A DNA stretch of 26,203 bases from a virus, in IMG/VR virus record IMGVR_UViG_3300009183_000326, positions 1-26,203 of that record. The stretch is one strand, 5' to 3'. Below the pieces are notes generated by a model. That model saw only the letters and a list, made by a program, of their open reading frames with translations. It searched no databases and had not been told where the DNA came from. The position numbers and the translations under genes are program-made. Shown piece after piece: positions 17,139-23,382 of this stretch (its first letter is position 1; every line of letters begins with the position of its first letter).

Positions 17139-17282
17139 ATGACAGTAAAGAGCAAAGGCGGTAGTGCAGCACTTAAGCGTGACCACCTCCCAGGAGCCCC
17201 TAAGCTGACTAGGCAGGGCAATGGAAAGCGGAGCAAGCCTTCGCATGGTAGGAAGCTTCGCAAAGGGCAGGGAAAGGGTTAG
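17139..17282 (+). CDS. Small Lys/Arg-rich basic protein (47 aa)
   Basis: This short frame runs from ATG at 17139 to TAG at 17280-17282. The product starts MTVKSKGGSAALKRDHLPGA, contains LTRQGNGKRSKP and ends RKLRKGQGKG. About 30% of residues are Lys or Arg; there is little hydrophobic content. Short basic proteins with a TRQGNG-like core and an RGQG-like end are, as I recall, frequent in cyanophages, usually without function. Nucleic-acid or virion-interior binding is a guess. The SD is weak. A terminator follows 23 bases after the stop, which supports this as a genuine last gene of a transcript. Confidence 0.6.
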   Translation: MTVKSKGGSAALKRDHLPGAPKLTRQGNGKRSKPSHGRKLRKGQGKG

Positions 17283-17285
17283 GCG

Positions 17286-17291
17286 TTGACA
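17286..17291 (+). promoter_or_regulatory. TTGACA, possible -35 element
   Basis: A consensus TTGACA lies just upstream of the terminator. A 17-base spacer leads to TAGCCT, a poor -10 that lies inside the hairpin. It could drive the gene at 17338 or be chance. Confidence 0.2.
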
Positions 17292-17305
17292 AGCGCATCG
17301 TTCAT

Positions 17306-17329
17306 GGCTAGCCTGCGGGCTGGCCTTTT
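17306..17329 (+). terminator. Rho-independent terminator inside the fibre array
   Basis: GGCTAGCC (17306-17313), loop TGCG, GGCTGGCC (17318-17325) form an 8-bp GC-rich stem with one G-T wobble, followed at once by TTTTCCTTT. It lies between the 47-aa basic protein gene and the ATG at 17338. Confidence 0.75.
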
Positions 17330-17337
17330 CCTTTGCC

Positions 17338-17586
17338 ATGGCTTTCACTGATTCCTATTCCTTTTCCCATCGTTTCTCTTGTGATAGAGCAACAAGCGAT
17401 ACTGCTGGCTACCAAGAAATCATTCATCAATGTCAAGAAGTGAATGCCATCTCTTTAACGCGCCAGTTCTATCAATTCGCCTTGGGCTGTGGCTATGCGC
17501 CTCAAAGCATGGTAACCGCTTTTGAAACGATGGCGGCAGAATATGGTGAAGCACATTGTGACTATGATATAAAGAAAGATAGTTAA
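17338..17586 (+). CDS. Hypothetical protein (82 aa)
   Basis: An 82-residue protein of unknown family, with the ATG only nine bases after the terminator's T-run. It has four cysteines (C15, C32, C51, C74) and several His/Asp/Glu residues (CDYDIKKDS at the end) and looks soluble and alpha-helical (YQEIIHQCQEVNAIS, RQFYQFALGCG). There is no visible SD, so translation may be weak or the start wrong. It ends six bases before the next gene. No function can be assigned. Confidence 0.5.
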   Translation: MAFTDSYSFSHRFSCDRATSDTAGYQEIIHQCQEVNAISLTRQFYQFALGCGYAPQSMVTAFETMAAEYGEAHCDYDIKKDS

Positions 17587-17592
17587 ATAAAA

Positions 17593-18825
17593 ATGGGCCA
17601 AATAGTTCGTGGTGGAGAGCAGTTTGAAACTGCCATTCAAGCTGACCACCGTGGACAGTTGTTGCAGCAGGGGCCAGACAGCGGGGCTCTAGATGCTTTC
17701 GGCAGACAACGCTTTAGTGAGCCATTCACACTGTTTGATTCCATGCTGCGCTATTCAAAGCGCACAGACCTATGGGACGAAGCCGTAGTTGGCGGTGGTA
17801 CTACTAATTATTTGACAAACGAAAGCTCGCTAGAGCTTAAGACAACAGTGGCGTCAGGAGACACGGTGCTCCGTCGATCACGAAGGCATTTTCCTTACCA
17901 GCCAGGGAAGTCGTTGCTTGTCATGGCAAGCTTTGTTGGTAATGCTCCCATTGCTGGTCTTGTACAGGAGGTGGGGTATTTTGATGATGACAATGGCATT
18001 ATTTTGCGAACTAATGGCACAAGCGTGCAGTTTGTGGTGAGGAGCAGTGCTACTGGCACCGTCCAAGAAAACGTTGTTAGTCAAGCGGAATGGAACATTG
18101 ATTCTTTTGCGGCCCTTGATTTTACGAAAGCCAATATTTTTATCACTGACCTGGAATGGTTAGGCGTAGGAAGGGTGCGCTGTGGTTTTGTTATCGACGG
18201 TGAAATTCGTTATTGCCATGAATTTAAGCATTCCAACAATATCAATAAGGTGTATATGACCTCGGCTATTTTGCCAACGTCTTATCGCTTGCATAATTCT
18301 TCCGCCATTGCTTCTCCTGCCGTCTTAAAGCAAATTTGTACAAGCGTAGCAAGTGAAGGTGGCTATCAGCCAACTGGTCCTATTTACATAACGGGACGTG
18401 GCGCAGGTAGTTTCAGCGCAATTTCTTCTGAAACCATGGTGGCAGCCATCCGCATGGCAAGTGATCGCACTGACAATGTGATTATTCCCGCTCAAATTGA
18501 CGCAAGCTTAGGGGGCAATCCGTCTGCCAACACCGTGGCACAATGGCGACTACGCCTTAATCCAACAGTTAGCGGCACTTGGCTTTCTGCAGACAATGGC
18601 AGGGGGAATGTGCAAGTGATGAGCACCGGCACTTTTTCTGGCGGCACCATCATTGGTGCTGGGCTAGTGGCATCTCGTTCTTCCATTGAATTTGATCCTC
18701 AAAGTGGTTTGGCATTGTCATTAGGACAAAGCATTACTGGTACAAGCGACATTATTATCTTGACGCTTCAATGTAGCTCTTCTGAAAATGCCACCGGCTT
18801 AATTGGTTGGAGGGAGGTAGTGTAG
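17593..18825 (+). CDS. Structural/adhesin-like protein, YQPGK paralog 3
   Basis: A 410-residue protein with the fullest form of the YQPG(K/R) family: DAFGRQRFSEPFTLFDSMLR (about 34-53), then a Trp-containing segment, then HFPYQPGKS (about 99-107), EWLGVGRVRCGFVIDG (about 187-202), and a final GWREVV. The DAFGR...FTLFDS...YQPGK series recurs in large structural proteins of cyanophages and related marine phages. Paralogs 1 and 2 (6500 and 8255) share the YQPG element, the later W/G block and the W-E/R-E end, but not DAFGR. I infer a virion surface or fibre protein with a lectin-like fold. Confidence 0.68.
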   Translation: MGQIVRGGEQFETAIQADHRGQLLQQGPDSGALDAFGRQRFSEPFTLFDSMLRYSKRTDLWDEAVVGGGTTNYLTNESSLELKTTVASGDTVLRRSRRHFPYQPGKSLLVMASFVGNAPIAGLVQEVGYFDDDNGIILRTNGTSVQFVVRSSATGTVQENVVSQAEWNIDSFAALDFTKANIFITDLEWLGVGRVRCGFVIDGEIRYCHEFKHSNNINKVYMTSAILPTSYRLHNSSAIASPAVLKQICTSVASEGGYQPTGPIYITGRGAGSFSAISSETMVAAIRMASDRTDNVIIPAQIDASLGGNPSANTVAQWRLRLNPTVSGTWLSADNGRGNVQVMSTGTFSGGTIIGAGLVASRSSIEFDPQSGLALSLGQSITGTSDIIILTLQCSSSENATGLIGWREVV

Positions 18826-18867
18826 GTCATTTTTGTGTAGACTATTGATATTGTCAATGGTGCGGCA

Positions 18868-19209
18868 GTGGACCCAGCTCGTTACGACATAACCATCCAC
18901 CAAGGCGCCACTTATCAGCTTGCCTTGCAATATAAGGACAGTGCTAGCGTGCCTGTCAATATGAGTGGTTATACGCTGGAAGCAGAACTATGGAACAGAA
19001 CGGGCACGACAAAGCTTGCTAATTTTGACACGCCATGGACTGTTCAAGCTAGTGGCATGTTCAAGCTCAAACTGACTAGCGCTGTCACTTCTGGCATTAC
19101 AGAGCAAGGGCAGTATGATTTAATGATTACTGAGCCTGGCGGTGATAAATACTACCTGCTGCAAGGCACTGCTTATATTGATTTGGGACTTACTGGACGA
19201 GGGTTGTAA
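18868..19209 (+). CDS. BppU N-terminal domain-like protein (113 aa)
   Basis: A 113-residue protein with a GTG start; the nearest ATG is out of frame and a stop lies 30 bases upstream, so the choice is limited. It resembles the N-terminal domain of phage baseplate upper proteins: YDITIHQGATYQLALQYKDS, then VNMSGYTLEAELWNR, and ending in GQYDLMITEPGG with YLLQGTAYI. This is an Ig-like beta sandwich that attaches fibres to the tail. The gene at 5783 may carry a related domain. It ends at a TAATG junction with a collagen-like gene, suggesting an adaptor plus short fibre pair. Confidence 0.65.
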   Translation: MDPARYDITIHQGATYQLALQYKDSASVPVNMSGYTLEAELWNRTGTTKLANFDTPWTVQASGMFKLKLTSAVTSGITEQGQYDLMITEPGGDKYYLLQGTAYIDLGLTGRGL

Positions 19210-19496
19210 TGGCTAGCAACATTGTCGTCACGCAAACAAATACGCAGCTTCTAATCACAGAGGAGAATGGCAACGAAGTGGCGGTTATTGCGCCTAGCTC
19301 TCCGTCCATCGCTCTAAGTTCAGACGGCCCTCAAGGCGCTGTTGGTCCTGCTGGCCCTGCTGGTCCCGCCGGCCTAGTGGTTAATGATGTGGCTAAAGTA
19401 AATAAAAGCGTCGTTTATTATGACGCCAACACGGCTACGTTCAAGGCCGATAATACTTGGACTACTGACACCCTTGTTGACGGAGCTAACTTTTAG
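19209..19496 (+). CDS. Short collagen-like tail protein (95 aa)
   Basis: A 95-residue protein. Residues about 39-54 are five Gly-X-Y triplets (GPQGAVGPAGPAGPAG), a short collagen-like trimerising stretch common in phage fibres. The N-terminal 38 residues form a beta region (IVVTQTNTQLLITEENGNEV). The C-terminal part ends in DGANF, similar to the DGGTF end of the next protein. The start is a TAATG junction and the end a TAGTG junction, so it is probably made in step with its neighbours as part of a small fibre. Confidence 0.7.
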   Translation: MASNIVVTQTNTQLLITEENGNEVAVIAPSSPSIALSSDGPQGAVGPAGPAGPAGLVVNDVAKVNKSVVYYDANTATFKADNTWTTDTLVDGANF

Positions 19497-20947
19497 TGGC
19501 CAACACTATTCGCATCAAACGTCGCCTGGCTGGTGGTGCCGCAGGCGCTCCATCTACTCTTCAAAATGCTGAGTTGGCATTTAACGAGCAAGATTCAACT
19601 CTGTATTACGGCGTTGGTACTGGAGGGGGAGGTGGATCTGCCACTTCGATCCTATCCATTGCTGGTCCTGGAGCCTTTGCAACACTAGGCACCACGCAGA
19701 CGATTACAGGAGACAAAACACTTAGCGGCATTATTTCGCTGACTGGCACTGGTGCAGGTAGTGCAATTGGCGTTACGCAAGCAGTGAATGACAATAGTAC
19801 GCGCTTAGCCACTACTGCGTTTGTCTTGGGACAAGGAAACGCTACTGCTGGCACCATCGCAATGAATGGTACGCAGGCGGCTGGTACTAGCAATTTATAT
19901 GCCCGCGCTGATCACATCCACCCCATTGATACAAGTAGGGCGCCATTGGCATCACCGTCGCTTACGGGCACACCGTTATCAACGACTGCTGCCGTTGACA
20001 CTAATACCACGCAAATTGCCACCACGGCGTTTGTATTGGCTCAAGCCGCAGCAGCTACTCCCTCTGCACTGGGCGTGGCGGCAGTAGGCAGTAGTACGCG
20101 ATATGCAAGGGCGGATCACGTTCACGCTAATGCCACACTGAGTTCAGTTGGCGCAGCCACTGCTGATGTGGCATTTGGTGGCTTCAAGATCACCAACGTG
20201 GGAACGCCGACTGCGGATAGCGACGCAGCGACAAAGGCTTATGTGGATGCCGCCCGTAGCGGCCTCGATGTAAAGCAAAGCGTCCGCGCTGCCTCAACCG
20301 CAACCGTCACTGTTACGTATGCGGCAACAGGTGGCACTAGCGCACGAGGTCAGATCACAGCAGCGCCCAATACTCTTGACGGCGTAACGCTGGTAGCCAA
20401 TGATCGTATCCTGCTCAAGAACCAAAGCACTGGCGCACAGAACGGTATATGGGTGGTTAGTACTGTCGGCACTGGTTCCAACGGTGTATGGGATCGTGCC
20501 ACTGACTTCGACACTGACGCAGAAGTAACGCCTGGTGCGTTTACTTTCATTGAAGAAGGCACGCAAGCCGATACTGGTTGGGTCTTGGCGACAAACGCAC
20601 CAATTATTATTGGCGGCGCTAGCGGCACTGCACTGACATTTAACCAATTCAGCAGCGCTGGTAGTGGAGTTTCCACATTTTCGGCGGGCACCACTGGTTT
20701 CACTCCAAGCACGGCAACAGGCGGCGCCATTACTCTGGCTGGCACTCTTGCCGCTGCTAATGGTGGCACAGGCGTGTCCAACTCCAGCACCATCACGATT
20801 GGCGGTAATATTTCCACCGCTGGTGCGCTCACGCTAAGCGGCGCCTTCGGAACAACATTGACTGTTACAGGAACGACTAGCATTACGCTTCCAACTAGTG
20901 GTACTGTATTAAGCGATGCTTCCACCGTTGATGGCGGTACGTTCTAA
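19496..20947 (+). CDS. Tail fibre protein with Mtd-N-like start and repeated segments
   Basis: A 483-residue protein starting with GTG at a TAGTG junction. Residues 1-50 (ANTIRIKRRLAGGAAGAP, then LQNAELAFNEQDSTLYYGVG) resemble the N-terminal domain of major tropism determinant-type fibres. An internal duplication follows: TAFVLGQ...LYARADHIHP (about 107-143) and TAFVLAQ...RYARADHVHA (about 176-212), a series common in long fibre proteins. Residues about 225-390 hold another frequent fibre domain: AATKAYVDAARSGLDVKQSV, then DRILLKNQST, NGIWVVST and an FIEEGTQADTGWVL region. The end is DGGTF. The sequence fits a trimeric fibre shaft; the receptor is unknown. Confidence 0.75.
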   Translation: MANTIRIKRRLAGGAAGAPSTLQNAELAFNEQDSTLYYGVGTGGGGGSATSILSIAGPGAFATLGTTQTITGDKTLSGIISLTGTGAGSAIGVTQAVNDNSTRLATTAFVLGQGNATAGTIAMNGTQAAGTSNLYARADHIHPIDTSRAPLASPSLTGTPLSTTAAVDTNTTQIATTAFVLAQAAAATPSALGVAAVGSSTRYARADHVHANATLSSVGAATADVAFGGFKITNVGTPTADSDAATKAYVDAARSGLDVKQSVRAASTATVTVTYAATGGTSARGQITAAPNTLDGVTLVANDRILLKNQSTGAQNGIWVVSTVGTGSNGVWDRATDFDTDAEVTPGAFTFIEEGTQADTGWVLATNAPIIIGGASGTALTFNQFSSAGSGVSTFSAGTTGFTPSTATGGAITLAGTLAAANGGTGVSNSSTITIGGNISTAGALTLSGAFGTTLTVTGTTSITLPTSGTVLSDASTVDGGTF

Positions 20948-21153
20948 TGGCTAATACAATTCTTTTGCGGCGTGGTTCAACTGCTCCATCAGCGGGAAGT
21001 TTTGCCGTGGGCGAGCCCGCATGGGACTCCACTAATGGCATTCTCTACGTCAAGAACGCCGCTGGCGCGATGGTGCAAATCGGCACTGGCGGCGTGGCCG
21101 GTGTTAGCTATGGCAAACTACTCGCTGTCGATTATGGTGCAGCAACACCGTAA
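20947..21153 (+). CDS. Mini Mtd-N-like protein (68 aa)
   Basis: A 68-residue protein that is almost only an Mtd-N-like domain: ANTILLRRGSTAPSAGSF, then GEPAWDSTNGILYVKN and a Gly-rich end. It resembles the first 50 residues of the preceding fibre protein, so it may occupy the same attachment site or cap a fibre. It starts at a TAATG junction. The next gene begins 18 bases after its stop. The alternative is a remnant of a longer fibre gene, but the frame is intact. Confidence 0.65.
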   Translation: MANTILLRRGSTAPSAGSFAVGEPAWDSTNGILYVKNAAGAMVQIGTGGVAGVSYGKLLAVDYGAATP

Positions 21154-21171
21154 CGTTCGCTTTTATCTCTC

Positions 21172-21624
21172 ATGGCAGCTAACACTTCTCCCATCTGGAC
21201 GCTGACGCCAAACGTCAGTCATGCAGACATCTTGACTACATCCACAAACGTAAATACCACTGCTCCTGGCACGATCGGGACCAACTGTTTCTTGGCATTT
21301 ACGTCTGGCGTAGATGGCTCTTACATACAAAAATTCCGCTTCTCATTCGTTTCAACTACAAGTGTTATTAGCTCGGTTGCTACGACATTGCAAGTGTACA
21401 CATCCACTGTCAATACTGGTGCTACAACAACAGGCAACACCGACTTGATTGCGATAGTTCAAGCCGCAGCGCAAACTGTTTCAGCCGTAACGACTGCGCC
21501 CTATCAAATCGAGGTTCCGTTTAACTTTGCAATTCCAGCTAACAGGTTCTTGCTTGTGGCACAATCCGTTGCTCAAAACACTAACTCTAACTGGCAAGGA
21601 TTGGCGATTGGAGGCAACTACTAA
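21172..21624 (+). CDS. Hypothetical tail-associated protein (150 aa)
   Basis: A 150-residue Thr/Ser/Ala-rich protein, probably all-beta (FRFSFVSTTSVISSVATTLQ, IEVPFNFAIPANRFLLVAQS), ending in GGNY. I do not recognise the family. No signal peptide or catalytic motif is seen. It lies between the mini Mtd-N protein and the Gly-rich adhesin, and its last codons carry GGAGG nine bases before the next TAATG start. A jellyroll-like decoration or fibre-tip domain is plausible. Confidence 0.62.
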   Translation: MAANTSPIWTLTPNVSHADILTTSTNVNTTAPGTIGTNCFLAFTSGVDGSYIQKFRFSFVSTTSVISSVATTLQVYTSTVNTGATTTGNTDLIAIVQAAAQTVSAVTTAPYQIEVPFNFAIPANRFLLVAQSVAQNTNSNWQGLAIGGNY

Positions 21625-22565
21625 TGCTTAATATATTTGACATTCCAAAACCACAAAACGGTTTTGTCAGCGTATTTCCTGGTTCCGCCAACGCTAACAC
21701 ACAGTGGGTGGCTTGGGAAAAGCCCGCAAACATCAATATGATCCGAATTGTCTGTATCGGCGGCGGTGCAGGCGGTGGTGGCGGCTTTCCAAGCGCAACA
21801 GCAACTGCCCGTGGCGGTGGTGGTGGCGGTGGTAGCAGTGGTTTTTCAACAGTGGAAATTCCTGCTGCTTTATTACCTGACATATTGTACGTATCAGCAG
21901 GTATTGGCGGTAGCGGCGGTGCTTCCTCAACTACTGTTGGTACTCTTGGGGCCAACGGTATTGGCTCTTATGTTTCAATTGCTCCAGCTACTGCCGCTAT
22001 CTACACCGTCTGTTTTGCTAACCCTGGAACAGCAGGCGGTACGGCAGCTACAGCGACGGTTGTAGGATCGGCGGGTGGCGCTGGTGCGGTTGCAACAACT
22101 GCCAACTGTTTGCTTAGTGCACTGGGAACTAGCTTTTTTCTTGCAGGACAAGCCGGTGGTGCTGGCGGTGCAGTAGCCAACGGTGCAGGCGGTGCAATCA
22201 CCTACCCAACAACTGGATTACTCCTGTCTGGTGGAGCCGGCGGTGGCGGTGGTTCAACAGGTGCAGGCGGTAACGTCACAGCCCCTGCTTCGCAGACAGC
22301 CGTACTAAACCTTTTTCCAACTTTGGTGGGTGGTGCTGCTGGTGCAACTGCAGGCATTGGCTCTCCTGGAGTTGCGCTTCGTACTCCAATGCTCTTCACT
22401 GGAGGTTCAGGAGGTGGCTGCAATAGCGCCAACGCTCTTGGTGGACTTGGTGGTGATGGTGCCATTGGCTCAGGCGGTGCAGGCGGTGGTGCTGGCGGAA
22501 CTACAGGCGGTAGTGGTGCTGGCGGTAACGGCGGTTCAGGATTAGTATTGATCTATTCGTGGTAG
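21624..22565 (+). CDS. Glycine-rich tail adhesin, gp38-like pattern
   Basis: A 313-residue protein. The N-terminus (1-40) is a small beta region with W28 and W31. The rest is dominated by Gly-rich runs such as GGGAGGGGGF (46-55), GGGGGGGSSGF (64-74), GGAGGGGGSTGAGG (203-216) and GGAGGGAGGTTGGSGAGG (284-301), separated by short hydrophobic loops, ending in SGLVLIYSW. This matches Gly-rich phage adhesins such as the T-even/S16 gp38 family, in which Gly-rich motifs pack as polyglycine-II helices and the loops contact the host. That fold is known for gp38-like proteins and inferred here. It is the last clear fibre-type gene and a good candidate for the host-range determinant. Confidence 0.72.
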   Translation: MLNIFDIPKPQNGFVSVFPGSANANTQWVAWEKPANINMIRIVCIGGGAGGGGGFPSATATARGGGGGGGSSGFSTVEIPAALLPDILYVSAGIGGSGGASSTTVGTLGANGIGSYVSIAPATAAIYTVCFANPGTAGGTAATATVVGSAGGAGAVATTANCLLSALGTSFFLAGQAGGAGGAVANGAGGAITYPTTGLLLSGGAGGGGGSTGAGGNVTAPASQTAVLNLFPTLVGGAAGATAGIGSPGVALRTPMLFTGGSGGGCNSANALGGLGGDGAIGSGGAGGGAGGTTGGSGAGGNGGSGLVLIYSW

Positions 22566-22573
22566 TCACATTT

Positions 22574-22915
22574 ATGGAAGATTGGCTGAATTCTCCTGAC
22601 CTACAGGCACTTCGGGAGGCATGGTGCGAAGCTGAAAAGCGTCAAAAAGCTGAAGACGATGCCTGGTGGGACAGCCTTGATTACGATGGCAAAGGCCAAG
22701 CATTTAGGCAAATTGTAAAACTAACGTACAGGGCAGAAGTAATAGATAGGGGGTCATATCGTCATGCGCTTTATGAAGTGTTTGGTCTTGAATATGGCGA
22801 CGGCTTAACTTATTACATGCAGCTTCACAATCTTATTGTTCAGGGTCTCGCAGCGGAAGAGAAAGCTTGCGCGAAGGATGATAAGGATGAACGCAATGAC
22901 AATACATGCGACTAG
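22574..22915 (+). CDS. Hypothetical acidic, Trp-rich protein (113 aa)
   Basis: An alpha-helical, acidic protein (MEDWLNSPDLQALREAWCEA; AWWDSLDYDGKGQAFRQI; YEVFGLEYGDGLTYYMQLHN), ending in a Lys/Asp-rich tail. A GTG 15 bases upstream (22559) would overlap the adhesin gene by seven bases; I prefer the ATG at 22574. It is the last plus-strand gene before the convergent boundary. The style differs from the beta-rich fibre proteins. It could be a chaperone or a regulatory protein, but I see no diagnostic motif. Confidence 0.6.
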   Translation: MEDWLNSPDLQALREAWCEAEKRQKAEDDAWWDSLDYDGKGQAFRQIVKLTYRAEVIDRGSYRHALYEVFGLEYGDGLTYYMQLHNLIVQGLAAEEKACAKDDKDERNDNTCD

Positions 22916-22926
22916 CCATTGTCATT
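22895..22926. repeat. Inverted repeat at the convergent gene boundary
   Basis: AATGACAAT (22895-22903) and ATTGTCATT (22918-22926) form a 9-bp AT-rich stem with a 14-base loop, at the end of the last plus-strand gene and before the minus-strand stop at 22984. It has no GC-rich stem or T-run, so a bidirectional terminator is only possible. Confidence 0.3.
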
Positions 22927-22983
22927 CCCAAGGAAAATATTGCTAAACCAAGAATGATTTCCATGGCAACAAACTATCTCCCT

Positions 22984-23382
22984 TTATTTTAGGCCGTCCA
23001 TGGTCCAAGTAATACGTAGCTCGCCGCCAAGAGCCTTTACGTCGTCGCTGGCGCTCTCAGGAGCCTCGTGAACGATCATCACGGAAGGGACGATGGCATT
23101 GGGCAAGGGAGTGATTGTGGCGGCTGGAAACAGCTCCTGGGCTTTGCTGGCAAGCTTGGTGGCAATGGTTTCACGCTCTTCCTTTTCCCATTGCTTCACG
23201 AGGGTAGAAGCTTGCTCGTCTACCCTCTTAATAGTTTGTTCCGTTTTCCATTCCGTCCAGTCTGGCTTGCACCAATTAATCAGCGCAATAAACCATGGTT
23301 TCAAACGCAATGAAGGCCGCTTATCAGCAGCCCACATAGCTAGTTCATAACAAAGCGCATTGAATATGGATTGCTGGGTCAC
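22984..23382 (-). CDS. Hypothetical protein (132 aa) downstream of the lysin
   Basis: A 132-residue protein starting with GTG, overlapping the lysin stop as GTGA. It has a Trp/Cys-containing N-terminal half (WFIALINWCKPDWTEWKTEQ), a charged helical middle (about 50-90) and a beta-like C-terminus (LGGELRITWTMDGLK). No signal peptide or membrane helix is evident. The tight overlap suggests it is translated with the lysin. A lysis accessory role follows from position only; the family is not recognised. Confidence 0.6.
   Translation of the reverse strand: MTQQSIFNALCYELAMWAADKRPSLRLKPWFIALINWCKPDWTEWKTEQTIKRVDEQASTLVKQWEKEERETIATKLASKAQELFPAATITPLPNAIVPSVMIVHEAPESASDDVKALGGELRITWTMDGLK

Noticed and set aside
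17107-17337. A tRNA or other structured RNA between the DUF218 gene and 17338
   Set aside because: No cloverleaf or CCA-type end was seen; the region is explained by the 47-aa frame and a terminator.
19606-20925. Minus-strand frames of 95, 117 and 191 residues in the Mtd-N-type fibre gene
   Set aside because: They have shadow composition (Val/Pro-rich) opposite a clearly recognised fibre protein.
21733-22545. Long open frames on both strands within the Gly-rich adhesin gene
   Set aside because: They are by-products of repeated GGT/GGC codons, giving Pro/Ala-rich or Leu/Val-rich translations without family character.
21770-22545. CRISPR-like or tandem satellite repeat from repeated GGCGGTGGTG words
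   Set aside because: There is no regular repeat-spacer spacing, and the repeats are in-frame Gly codons.
19496-22565. Diversity-generating retroelement (Mtd-N-like domains raised the idea)
   Set aside because: No reverse transcriptase, template repeat or adenine-biased variable repeat is visible in the window.
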